A DNA stretch of 64,000 nucleotides from Pyrus communis (taxonomy: Eukaryota > Streptophyta > Magnoliopsida > Rosales > Rosaceae): positions 7,673,724 through 7,737,723 of the forward strand of contig NC_084815.1 in NCBI RefSeq assembly GCF_963583255.1, given 5' to 3'. The first letter of the stretch is position 1, and each line of letters begins with the position of its first letter. Shown one piece after another: positions 23,724-33,713 of this stretch. The position numbers were made by a program, and so were the translations under genes. Under the pieces are notes generated by a model, which did not search any database, was not told where the DNA came from, and saw nothing but the letters and a program-made list of their open reading frames with translations.

Positions 23724-23951
23724 GGGCTTGTTTGGTGGGCTGGATGGGATTACGCCTTAAGAATAGGGTTGGATTGGTAGGGACATGTAACACAGGACCT
23801 GTAATCCATGTATAAAGATACGTTAGATAACCTACTTTATTGTGGATTCATAAATCATCATGTCCGTCTCACATTTAGACACAACAAACAACGTATTGGA
23901 CTCAGGTTTATTTTAATTGATCACAACCCAACCAGCCCATCAAACATGCCC
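23724..23951. mobile_element. Tourist-like (PIF/Harbinger) MITE
   Basis: Inverted termini are GGGCTTGTTTGGTGGGCTGG (left) and, read on the other strand, GGGCATGTTTGATGGGCTGG (right). A TAA duplication flanks it at 23721-23723 and 23952-23954. The 228-bp length, GGGC-TGTTTGG end and TWA target are the Tourist/Harbinger signature. It has no coding capacity. Confidence 0.88.
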
Positions 23952-24268
23952 TAAATGGATTACAGTCCGGAACTATCCAAAAAACAAGTGGTGGAACAAT
24001 CCAACAAACAACATGTGGTGAATTGCTTAGGTGAATACGGTCTTCCTCTTCAACCAACTACCGTTCAAACCCTTCCCCTTAGCTTACAGTAGTAATGTCG
24101 CTTGTAACTGATTGCCCAACAAACCCATCAAGCAAATCAACCAGACAAAGCTTGACAAACATGAAATCAAGCAATCAACTGAATTTACAGAGACAAAAAG
24201 ATGGAGGAGGAGGAGGAGGAGGAGAACAAACCAGAGAGCATAGGAGTGGTGAGTCCGGAGACAATCAA

Positions 24269-24415
24269 TCAGCCGACATGCAAAGGGCCAATATCTCCGG
24301 TTCTAAGGGAGCCGGCGACTTCATCGGCAGCGGCTAAGCAAGACGAAATCAAGCCGGTGAGGACCAACCACACCACCTTTGCCATCCAAACAGTGACGCC
24401 CCATGGCATTACCAT
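24269..24415 (-). CDS. 48-aa putative secreted or single-pass membrane peptide
   Basis: The minus-strand ORF starts at 24415 (a second ATG at 24409) and stops at 24269. A Trp/Val-rich hydrophobic stretch (WMAKVVWLVLTGLISSCLAA, residues about 10-29) is followed by a short polar tail ADEVAGSLRTGDIGPLHVG. It reads as a signal peptide or signal anchor with a 15-20 residue mature part. I have a weak memory of unannotated plant peptides ending in GDIGPFHVG-like sequence. That, with the sharp hydrophobic/polar layout, is why I list it. There is no intron within the ORF. Its neighbours (glutaredoxin-like gene, eS10) do not indicate a function. It could be a chance ORF. Confidence 0.45.
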   Translation of the reverse strand: MVMPWGVTVWMAKVVWLVLTGLISSCLAAADEVAGSLRTGDIGPLHVG

Positions 24416-25860
24416 TTTTCTGGGGAGGCTTCCTTCCCCCTACAATTGTTTTGCACCTTGATCAATCCCAGCCCCCCTTTTGGGGTAAACTAAAGTAAAA
24501 AAAAAGTCGGAAGAGTTCATAACAAGGATTTACTTTTTCCTTTCCCTTCTTTCGTTTTTTGTTTTTTTTGAGAAAAGTCAAAGAGTCACTCAAAAGTAAG
24601 ACTCTGTTTAGATTATCAGCCAAATATTATGCAAAAAATATCAGCCGATGGAGAGTTTATTGAGAATCCGCTTTTTTTTTTTTTTTTTTTTTTTTTTTTG
24701 AGCAAAAAGTATTAACACTCAAGGTTTTAACTTTAACCTTTAAAAAATTCGGTCCATCCAAAGCATGTTCAACCTAGTATTGAAAATGCTCTGATCTTAA
24801 AGAAAGGTTGAACCTAGCACGAAATGAATTTAATAATAAGATATTAAACATTAAAACAATTCACCACTTGCTGTTGTGATTAAACCAACCAAACAATGAC
24901 AATGTATGTTTTGCATTAGAGAAGGCCTTAGGCCCTTATTAATAATAAAAACGGTTGTTTACTTCAGGAGCTGTTAACTATTACTCGGATCATATTTTGA
25001 TCCCTATTTTGATTTATTCTAAACAACAAGGAAGGATATTTAAATTTGGATATAGAACGAAAAGCACGCTGCTATAAAATATACTTTGGTTAAGTTCAGA
25101 TATGTGTCAAAGTTGTGACTTCTAAAACTGAACAATAAAGGGAAAATAACTCAATACATGAGGAATTTGCTAGTACATGATCTAAATCAAATTATTCATT
25201 GTAGGCTTGAAAGTAGCCACATTGGTTCAAGTAGATTTGTTCACCCATGCAACAAGGTTTGAATCTCCATCGTCGTAATTTAAATAAATTTAAAGTAGAT
25301 CATCACTTTGTATAAAAAAATAATTTAGTTATCATTAGGCCAAAATCCTTGCACATTTGAGGAGCCCAAAATCCTTAACATCTCATATTCGCAATGCTTA
25401 TACCTTCTTCAACTTCAAAATAAGGAACATCTTTCTAAATTGATCAAATTGTGATTCCTCATAACTTTGATTTTTCGTTTTTGAGTCAAATACAAGCACC
25501 TTTGAATTTTGATCAACAATGCATTCAGTTCATCAATCATTATTGACATGTAGTCATATCATATGTTAAACAACACAACCTCAGTTTAAAAGATGATCAT
25601 GTGCTTCACAAATGATTATGTTCTTCTCAATTGCGCAATTTAGACAAATTGGCTAAGAAAATCGACACTTTGTATTAAATCAAATTCAAATACCAAATAC
25701 CACGAATTTTTAATTCAGTTACCAAAACTTCAATTCACCAATAATTTAAGACCGATTTCTCTAATTTAATCTTTTACAAAAAGTTAGGGCCAAATAGTTA
25801 CATTTCATAAATCCCAAGGTGAAAATTGTAATTTAGCCTAAAATTTAATCTCAATCGTAC
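24416..25860. other. Intergenic between the small ORF and eS10
   Basis: The stretch contains a 29-nt poly-T run (24671-24699). At about 25180-25315 lies a tRNA-like block (TAGCCACATTGGTTCAAG, then AACAAGGTTTGAATCTCC, then A-rich), probably a decayed SINE on the plus strand. No gene is seen. Confidence 0.4.
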
Positions 25861-25897
25861 ATTCCCTACCTCACTTATAAACAAAGTTGCATCCCTC

Positions 25898-25906
25898 TAG
25901 GGTTTT
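25898..25906. promoter_or_regulatory. Telo-box upstream of eS10
   Basis: TAGGGTTTT (AAAACCCTA on the other strand) lies 92-100 nt before the eS10 ATG, just after a TATA-like CTTATAAACA at about 25873. Telo-boxes near the transcription start are typical of plant ribosomal-protein promoters. Confidence 0.6.
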
Positions 25907-25997
25907 ACTTCTCAGCGCGCAGCCTCAACACAGCTCAGTCGTTCGCCGCCGTCTCTTCTTCTTCCTCCAGCCCCCGCCTCCCTCCGCAATCGCAACC

Positions 25998-27431
25998 ATG
26001 GTAATTCTCCCTCCAGCTAATTTTCTGTTTGTTTCCCGAGAAACCGAAAAGAAAGAGAACGTTGAATTTGTTGTATCTGCAGATCATTTCTGAGAAGAAT
26101 CGTCGGGAGATCTCCAAGTACCTGTTCCAAGAGGGAGTTTGCTACGCGAAGAAGGACTATAACTTGGCGAAGCATCCCGACATCGACGTCCCAAATCTGC
26201 AGGTGATTAAGCTGATGCAGAGCTTCAAGTCCAAGGAGTATGTGAGGGAGACGTTTGCTTGGATGCACTACTACTGGTACCTTACCAATGACGGTATCGA
26301 GTTCTTGAGGACTTATCTCAATCTCCCTTCTGAGATTGTCCCTGCTACTCTCAAGAAGCAGGCCAAGCCTCCTGGCCGCCCCATGGGCCCCTCCGGTGAC
26401 CGCCCCCGGTAATTCGCTTATTGATTTATGTTGATGGAATTGTTTTCGGTAGAATTGCGAAATGTCGAAATGCTTGTTCGATTTGTTGTTATATATTATT
26501 AGGAATTTGTTATTTTGATTGATTAGTTTGATACATTGCTCATTTTTGGTTTAGAGATTCTGCAATAAACTGCAATTGATTGAAATGTGAGTGGGGTTTT
26601 ATAGATGATTGAAGCATATTTTTCGGTTGGGTTTTAGCGAAATCACGCCACGTTTGAATCAAAACACAGCACATTTGAATCTAATATTGGTTATTGGTTA
26701 TGTAGGAAGAAGTTAATTTTAACAGAATTGCAACGCATTTGAATCTTTGTTAATTATTCGACCAATTAACTGTTACAGATTTGTGCTTCCTTTCCTTTTC
26801 TAGTCCATTTGTTGAATGTTTTGTTGGGTTGGAATTTACTGTTTGGTTTGATGATGGTGTGAACAGTGGTCCGTCTCGCTTTGATGGAGAACGTAGATTC
26901 GGTGGTGACAGGGATGGGTACCGTGGAGGACCTCGTGCACCTGGGGGTGACTTTGGAGACAAGGGTGGAGCTCCTGCTGATTATAGACCTTCTTTTGGGG
27001 TAATTTCCTTGCTCCGAATTAATTTGTTTTCTATTTTGCCCTTAGGTTCTGTTTGTGTTTACCATTTGTTGGATACGGGATCAATTTCACTTCGATGTCA
27101 ACTGAAAAGAAATATCACTAGTCTTGGAATTTCAAAACTGTTTTCTATCCAATACCATCGAGCTTTTTACCGATGACTTGATAAGTGTTGCATGACTAGA
27201 CAGTTTAGTCACTTTGAGAATAATATGCATCCGTGTTTTTTCTGTGTAGTGTAGAAGCAGCGCCCTATCTTTCCTCCTTGTTAGGTGTCAGTGTTAAAGC
27301 GCGTAATATGAAAACCTCTTAACTCATCTTTCTCGTTGTGTCTGTGTTTTCAGGGTCCCGGTGGAAGGCCTGGCTTTGGTCGCGGAGCTGGTGGTTTTGG
27401 TGCAGGCCCAGCTAGTTCTAATCAATCTTAA
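25998..27431 (+). CDS. RPS10: Cytosolic 40S ribosomal protein eS10
   Basis: Exons are 25998-26000 (just the ATG), 26083-26408, 26867-26999 and 27354-27431, giving 179 aa. All introns are GT-AG and the first three exons total 154 whole codons. The protein begins [20 protein letters not shown]; the S10/plectin domain occupies about residues 1-95 (...[20 protein letters not shown]). The tail is Arg/Gly-rich ([27 protein letters not shown]), as in plant eS10. eS10 sits at the mRNA-entry side of the 40S head. Putting the first intron right after the start codon is common in ribosomal-protein genes. Length and motifs are normal, and nothing suggests a pseudogene. Confidence 0.96.
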
Positions 27432-28253
27432 ATAAATGGATGTTGAGAAGATGACATTCTGTATTAGGAGACAATAGCAGTTTTGTTTAATTGTTCAAAT
27501 GTCTGCAACATTGTCGGATTTTCTTCAGTGTTTATTTGCTTCTACTTTGTGTTTGAATGGCACCTTGAAAACATATTTGCTTTCGGTCATCCATCCACAA
27601 AGTGCCACAATCACGGCCATGGTGTGGCTAGAAAGGTAAGAACGAAGAACTCAAAACTGTTTGATGCTTCTTCGGCCAAATACGACATACAAGTGGGAAT
27701 TGCACTATGAGCAACCCGAGGGAAATGGGTTCTGCCCAGAGGCCACAGATAAGTTTTTGCCATTGGTTATTGGTCGAGCCACTGGAATGGAACGAGATAA
27801 AAATCTTTCGACATCTTACATCGCACTTGTAACAGTTTTTGCCGTCGTTGGCCCTTCTTTCACTAATGATACTGCGATTTACTAGTCCCGCGAGGGACTA
27901 TACTCTCCTTATGGCTTGCGCTAGCTTTTCACTCTCGAGGAAACGGTCTCTCTCTAAAGCAAACCAAAGCACAACGACAATCAGTTTGCCGTTTGAAGCG
28001 CTGGTAGCACAGGGCATCTGCGCCCGGCCGAGTCAGAAGGCCGATGCCCTGCATCTTGTCCAGCCCCAAGTAGGAAAGGCTTTATCATATTATATGACCA
28101 ACTATATAAACAAAGTTCAAGATTAATGTATAAATTCTTCTACATCCCTCTCAAAAATTCAACATAAAATAGACCGATCTCATGCAACTTTGGATACACA
28201 AACTTTGAAGAACCCTGAAAGCATTGAGATTCCCCTAAAACAAGAAGAAAGCT
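27432..28253. other. Between eS10 and EMG1; includes possible organelle-derived DNA
   Basis: The first 200 bp is eS10 3' UTR/flank. From about 27700 to 28080 base composition rises to near 50% GC, with CCCGCGAGGGACT, CTTATGGCTTGCGCTAGC and a GC-rich hairpin (CAGGGCATC ... GATGCCCTG, 28010-28051). It has no plausible gene on either strand. The composition and style suggest a plant mitochondrial insert (NUMT), unproven. The remainder is EMG1 3' flank. Confidence 0.4.
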
Positions 28254-31198
28254 TCACAAAATGTTCCACTTTCCCGCCAACGCCTGGCAAATCATCGTGA
28301 TACAATATGCCGCACTCAAGGGATAACCAGATACTGCAAGAGTTGACAAATAATATGCGTTTAATTTCACACCACAGTATGCAGCAAGCAACATACAGTA
28401 AACAAAATAAAAATGAGACGTTTTAAGGTCAAAAGCAAAAGCATGAAATGCAACTGGACTCCAAGGCTAGAAAATGAAGGGAAAAAGAATGCATAAATGT
28501 AAGGATGGTCAACACTCTGGTCATCAATTTTTCATTCAAGAGCATGAAAGGTACTGGAACACTAAAAAAATAAAGACGAAATACGAAAAAGTTTGAAGGA
28601 AGAGTTATCTACCGAAGGATCCTAGATTCCCAAGGATTCCACTCTAGCATTGATAATGAGAAGATATATCGTAATTACATTGCAGGACCTTTTGTGTACC
28701 AAAGCAATTACTTCACACAGAGTTCACATTTTCAACTAACAAAAACATTGATTACGTGCCAGTAAATGTACAGTCATGTGCTTGGATTTAAAACTCAGCT
28801 TGATCATAACGTTTAGTAGGAAGCTTGAATTCAGCCCAGCCTGATCATCATGCTTAGTACAATGCTCGAATTCAAGCTTCAACAGCTACTAAATGTACAG
28901 TCATGCGCTTGAGTTCAAGTGATGTCTAAAATTTTAGATAAATAGTTAAGTTTCTTGAATAAAATGTTAGTATGGAAGAATATTTTTATTTAGAAATAGG
29001 ATGAAAGAGGATAAATAAATGAATTTCAAATATGTCATCATACTTGGTTATTTCAATACATTGTATCTACGGTATTTTTATGCTTTTCCATATAATGTAG
29101 CCTTGCCAAAATCTAATCGTCTTTCTAAATCCTTCCATCAAATCCTAACCGTGGTTCTTTAAACTTTGTAGTCAAACTGAACAAAAGGTTCCATACACTG
29201 ATACATGGGAAGGGAAATAGACCTCAAAAAAATTAAACATTATACTGATGAAAAGCAAGGACATACTTGAAATGAAATCCTCAGTATAGTCTGTCTCAAC
29301 TTTCCCATGAGCCATCGCACCAACCTGAAAATACAGTATTACAATAGCTCCAAGCGAAAACAGATAATATTCAAATATAAGGCCAATGCATTAGCTCCGG
29401 GCATACCACAAAAACAAAGTCTGTACTGTTTTCATCACTAGCAACATACTTCTGTATGTTAACCAATTTTTCTGAACTGTATGAGAAGCCTGGAATGCAA
29501 GAATACATATTCAGTTTTCAAGATAGATATGAAATAATGGTTGGCGAGATCAAGGCTGATATGCAGCATAAGGGTTGGCTTTTTTGTCTACTCACCTATT
29601 TTACGAGAGTTGACAGGTAAATACTGTGTCACAGGGTTCTTTGTCACACGCATAAGTTTCTCACGCTTACCAACAGCAGATATACTCAGTTTTTGTAGCA
29701 GCTGCACTGCAAGATAGTTGGCAGGATTAAAATGACAAAATAGCCTTCAGAAAAAGTAAAGAACAGTGTTGCTTTGCAATGACAGATGAACTTACACATG
29801 ACACCAGCGAACCGCTTAAATGTTCTTGGAATACGAACATATGGCTTAACTTCAATTAGAACACCTGCTGCAGTTCTCACATACACGTTCCGCAACCTCC
29901 CAGCTTTATTAATTGGGCTATCTAAAACCATAAGGAGAGCCTGCAGGCTTCAATAGTTAGGATCACATAACACTTCTGTAACTTAAATCAATTATTTTAA
30001 TTTTTTTTTCTGAAACTGATAGTTACTTTCTTCTTCTTCTTTTTTTATAATTAAAATCCATCGATTAAAGGAATCAAAGACAGCAAACCGAGGATAAGAA
30101 GTCCCGTACACTAAAGAACTCCTGAAAGAAAGCTAGAAAAAGAAGAACGCAGAAAAAAATAGATCTAGAATAACAGAACAAAGCACTAGGAGCAGCAGCT
30201 TTGAAACACACTCCAAAAATCTGACAATTCTGAAACCAAAAACTCAACCCTCTCCAACAAGTATTCCTTCTCCTCCTCTCTCGAACCATCAAACACCCTT
30301 CTTCACTTGAGACACCACATCCCACGACGGTCTTGCTGCCACACCTTCTTACAAAAGTTTCCTCATCTAACCAGAATGCCTCTAATTCATTTCATGTAAT
30401 GGCCAGCAATATAATGCCAATTCAATTTTGAAACAGCTACTTTATGCAGTTCAGAGTTTATCCTATCTTATATAGTAGAGCTTAAACCAAACTTTTTTTG
30501 TAGCAACGAGTGGAAATAAATTTACTTCATATATACAAGTTTCATGGAATACAACAAATAAGCAACCAATTAGACAGAGTTTGCTAACCTGATGAAGGAT
30601 ATCGGGCCGGTAAAGAGCAGGATCCTTGTTGTTCTTCCTCAGGAAATTTGAGTGCTCGTCAGAATTCAATAGCTGATAAGTCTGCAAGCAAAATACAAGT
30701 TAAAAAAAATATTGAGAAAGATGCAAGAGTTGTAAGAAAGCAAAAGGCTTAGACCAACACTGAAGAAACAAACTAAAAACCAAATATTAAAAGCCTTAAA
30801 CACCCATTTACCAGCTCCTACAAACAAATATACAAATGAAAATTTTAAAAACTAAAACAAACAATTAAATATAAAATAATAGAAATAGCAATGAAAAATC
30901 AAACCTTTCCAACTTTGGCAACTTCCAGAGAAGCTTTCTCGAGGATGAAGATAGCACCAGGTCCGTTCTTGGGGTTAATCTCTGCTGGGGCCATTGGAAT
31001 ACCCTCGAGCTCAATTGGGTTACCCTTCCTTTCTTCTGCTTCATTTCCTTTGCTCCGTTTCTTATCGGCTTCCTCTGTCTCTGTTTCTTCTGGTTCTGCT
31101 GCCGCTGCTGCTGCTGCTTCTTCTTCTTCCTCTGCTCTGTCGTATACATCTGCCTTCTTCTTTCGCTTCTTTCCCTTCACTGCATACGGCCTCACCAT
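28254..31198 (-). CDS. EMG1: 18S rRNA pseudouridine N1-methyltransferase EMG1/NEP1
   Basis: Exons are 31198-30905, 30681-30589, 29940-29796, 29706-29596, 29489-29407, 29324-29267 and 28333-28254, giving 287 aa. All junctions are GT/AG and the phases close. The protein is a SPOUT-class SAM methyltransferase. EMG1 methylates a pseudouridine of 18S rRNA during small-subunit assembly in the nucleolus. Residues about 1-75 are a charged tail ([11 protein letters not shown], then Glu/Ala runs). The core follows: [66 protein letters not shown] and the C-terminal knot segment [11 protein letters not shown]. Length fits plant NEP1. Introns 2 and 6 (648 and 933 nt) are longest and hold repeat-like DNA. 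It is transcribed toward eS10, tail to tail. Confidence 0.95.
29960..30340 (-). repeat. Possible LINE fragment in EMG1 intron 2
   Basis: A minus-strand block reading toward T-rich runs (poly-A on its own strand, at 30003-30010 and about 30038-30047) carries an open stretch at 30074-30325. It resembles the 3' end of a non-LTR retroposon. No target duplication was found and the assignment is weak. Confidence 0.25.
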
Positions 31199-31325
31199 TT
31201 TTGTAGCTCAAACTCGCGGTTTATCGGCTTCTCAGAGACTGAGGCCACCCGAATATATGGCTTGATTGGAGAGTATTATATTGGCAGTGAGAAAGTGAGA
31301 GTTTGGAGAAGACGATTATCACACG

Positions 31326-31397
31326 TTTAGGGTTTAGGGCAACATGTGATGTCGAGCTCAAACATTTTGGGCTTGTAGGATTTTGATCATAGGCCCA
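31326..31397. promoter_or_regulatory. Telo-box pair plus site II motifs in the EMG1 promoter
   Basis: Upstream of the EMG1 ATG, the EMG1 strand carries CCCTAAACCCTAAA (31326-31340), a double telo-box. On the plus strand TGGGCT lies at 31368-31373, and GGCCCA (TGGGCC on the EMG1 strand) at 31392-31397. Site II (TGGGCY, bound by TCP factors) together with telo-boxes is the standard signature of plant ribosome-biogenesis and ribosomal-protein promoters, which fits EMG1. Confidence 0.65.
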
Positions 31398-31399
31398 AA

Positions 31400-31950
31400 T
31401 CTATCTCGGGATTAGTTGTGGGGCCATGATATAGAAAAATTTTAATAATCTCAACTATCTATTTTTCAAATTGCAACCTATTTGTAAATTATTAGCTAAG
31501 TTCGAAATATTTAAGATATCTAATTGAGTTGAAAGAAATTGACGAATACTATATTTAAAAAAACATTGAAATTTCATCATGGCAGTTAAATGGATAAATC
31601 GTTTCGGATTAAATTGAATTTTTTTTATAGATGATCTATGAATCGAGACTTATAAAAATAAACAGTTCGGATAGTTGAATTTTGATAATCCTCATTTAAA
31701 AAAAAAAAAAGGGAAATCCATTCCTTTAAATAGCCCGGAATCATAAGTAGTGTGCCTAATGAGTAATTCCCATGTGAGATTGAAAATTTAAGAAATTTCA
31801 GAACGTCCAACTAGATCATAGCTTTGTTAGAATGTAGTGGAAGATGAAGATCAACACAACGCACCTGTACAACGCCCAAACCACAGTCCATGGCCTACAT
31901 ATCCAAATTTGAACATTGAATACTACTTTAAAAAAAAAAAAAGAAATAAA
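31400..31950. other. Intergenic, AT-rich
   Basis: No gene is seen; short poly-A runs only. Confidence 0.45.
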
Positions 31951-31952
31951 AC

Positions 31953-32236
31953 AAGTGTGCCAAAAATAGGATGGTGGTTCTACGCTAGTGTCATGCATTC
32001 AATGCGACGAGCAATCAATACTTTGCGACAATCAAAGCAGTCTTGAATTTTGATCCCGATTTGACCTCCACTAGCCATGAGTTGACGACTTGGATTCTCA
32101 AAGAAATAGTTGATGATGTGCAAAGAATGATTCAAGATCATGTAAAAGTTTCGAAGCATCATGATTGCACCATTATGTGAGATAGATGGTCGAATGGAAA
32201 AAGTAAGAGTCTAGTCAAATTTCTTGTCAACACCTG
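31953..32236 (+). pseudogene. hAT transposase fragment (DUF659 region), broken
   Basis: Plus-strand translation gives GWWFYASVMH and, after one frame change, FNATSNQYFATI...VSKHHDCTIM-stop-DRWSNGKSKSLVKFLVN. This matches the conserved WFY-SGI-FNA and GCTIMSDGW-type blocks of the DUF659 domain in plant hAT transposases, as I know them. At least one frameshift and one internal TGA disable it. The fragment stops abruptly at 32236, where unrelated Harbinger-like end sequence (GGGTGTGTTTG) begins. Confidence 0.7.
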
Positions 32237-32360
32237 AGGGTGTGTTTGTTTCACGTTCTTAAGTGGGATTGGACTAGGTGTGGACTAGGGGACTTGTTAG
32301 CTCGTCTAAGTTAGTCCTCCGCTAAACTATGGGATTGCTAAGAACCTCACTAAGCGCTTC
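32234..32360. repeat. Fragment of a GGACT-rich MITE end
   Basis: GGGTGTGTTTGTTTCACG followed by GGGATTGGACTAGGTGTGG resembles the left end of the element at 8163. Only one end is recognisable. Confidence 0.4.
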
Positions 32361-32789
32361 CTCCTTGACGTGAATTGGTGAGAGCATGCTTTGTTTCCTT
32401 CTCTTTAGAATCCCAATCAGTCTATGAATCTCACTACAAATCTGAACTCGAGAACCTTGATTTCACCAACAATACAAGAATTCTTTGTCTCGTGGTCACT
32501 CGTTTTTCCACTTCTTTTCTTACGGTTCAAAGCTTATACAAACAAAAGGACAATCTAGTTGCTATGTTTTCCTTCCAAGAATGGTAACTATGCAAAATTT
32601 CGTGAAGCAATGACAATTAAGAATTTTCTTCTGGATCAAGGGTCCATACTTGTTTGTATCAACAATTTATTAAACATACATGTATATTAATAGACATATA
32701 CACAAAATCTTATAGTTGTTAAACACATTTGTTTACGTATATTTCATTTCAATGATGAAATTTAAATATCAAGTAGAAAGTAGTGATTC

Positions 32790-32950
32790 TACGCCACTTA
32801 ATACTATGATCTAATGTAATTCTTCTTCACTTATAAGTTAGAGGTCTTAGGTTTGATTCTCCCCAATCACATTATTATGACTCGCCCCTTGTGAGGCTTT
32901 AGCCCACTCTCCCACCCCTAGTGTAGATAATATTCGTTTGTTAAAAAAAA
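32790..32950 (+). mobile_element. tRNA-derived SINE with 11-bp target duplication
   Basis: The 161-bp element has a degraded pol III box A region, a box B-like GGTTTGATTC, a 3' end ATATTCGTTTGTT and a poly-A run. Perfect AGTAGTGATTC repeats flank it at 32779-32789 and 32951-32961. A second copy of the same family lies at about 60075-60230. Confidence 0.85.
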
Positions 32951-32961
32951 AGTAGTGATTC

Positions 32962-33713
32962 ACAACACCAAGTTCACATGATTAGAGTCTAATATGACAT
33001 TTAATTTGGATTATTTATCACTCATACTCACATTAGGAATAAGAACGAAAGTAAACAATTATAACATGTGAAACTTGCCCAACCAAGCCCGCCATAAAAT
33101 AGTTTGCGTGGGTTGGTTTGCCCAATTTAATGGGTGGAAATAAGTTCGAATAATGTGAATTGAGTTGGACAACAAGTTGAAGTCGAACCCTACCAAATGA
33201 TCCATTGCCCACCCCTAGTAGGGAGTGGGCTCTTTGGGGCTTTGAATCCTAGACTCCTCACCCTCCTCCAAATGAGCTAAGTTTTCTCCCTATTTCTTTC
33301 CAAGTTTTAGTGAAGGGAGCTGGAAATTGGATTTGAGGTGATAACATGAATCTAACGTGAATCTGAAGCAATAAAAATGGCGAGCGGGGGTGGCAGGATC
33401 GAGAAGTGTTCCTTGTCGCTTCAGTATAACTCAGCAACAAGAGAGCAATCAGTCAGAGCTTGAAACATCCGGGTCGACCCTAAGAGGTTGCCGGAAAAAT
33501 GACAAATTGCCGGGAAAGCTGCAGGGAGGGGGAAGTTGACGACGCTTGTTCTGCCATCGCGGTGGCTCCAATGAGGACACTAATAAGCACTTGTTAATGA
33601 TAAATCTAATATTACATTCATTAAATAGTAACTAGATGTTCACTAAACAGCACACAAGAGGCACTGGCTAATGATAAATCAATCTCTAATATAATCATAA
33701 GCAACTCATGGAT
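32962..33713. other. 3' flank of the kinesin gene
   Basis: No separate gene is recognised. Short ORFs near 33258-33440 lack family character. The kinesin 3' UTR should end in the right part. Confidence 0.45.

Noticed and set aside
28764..28911. Direct repeat of TAAATGTACAGTCATGYGCTTG in EMG1 intron 6
   Set aside because: Only one short duplicated segment, with no bounded element or functional reading.
30891..31265. Plus-strand ORF of 124 codons with Ser/Ala runs
   Set aside because: It is antisense to the acidic first exon of EMG1.
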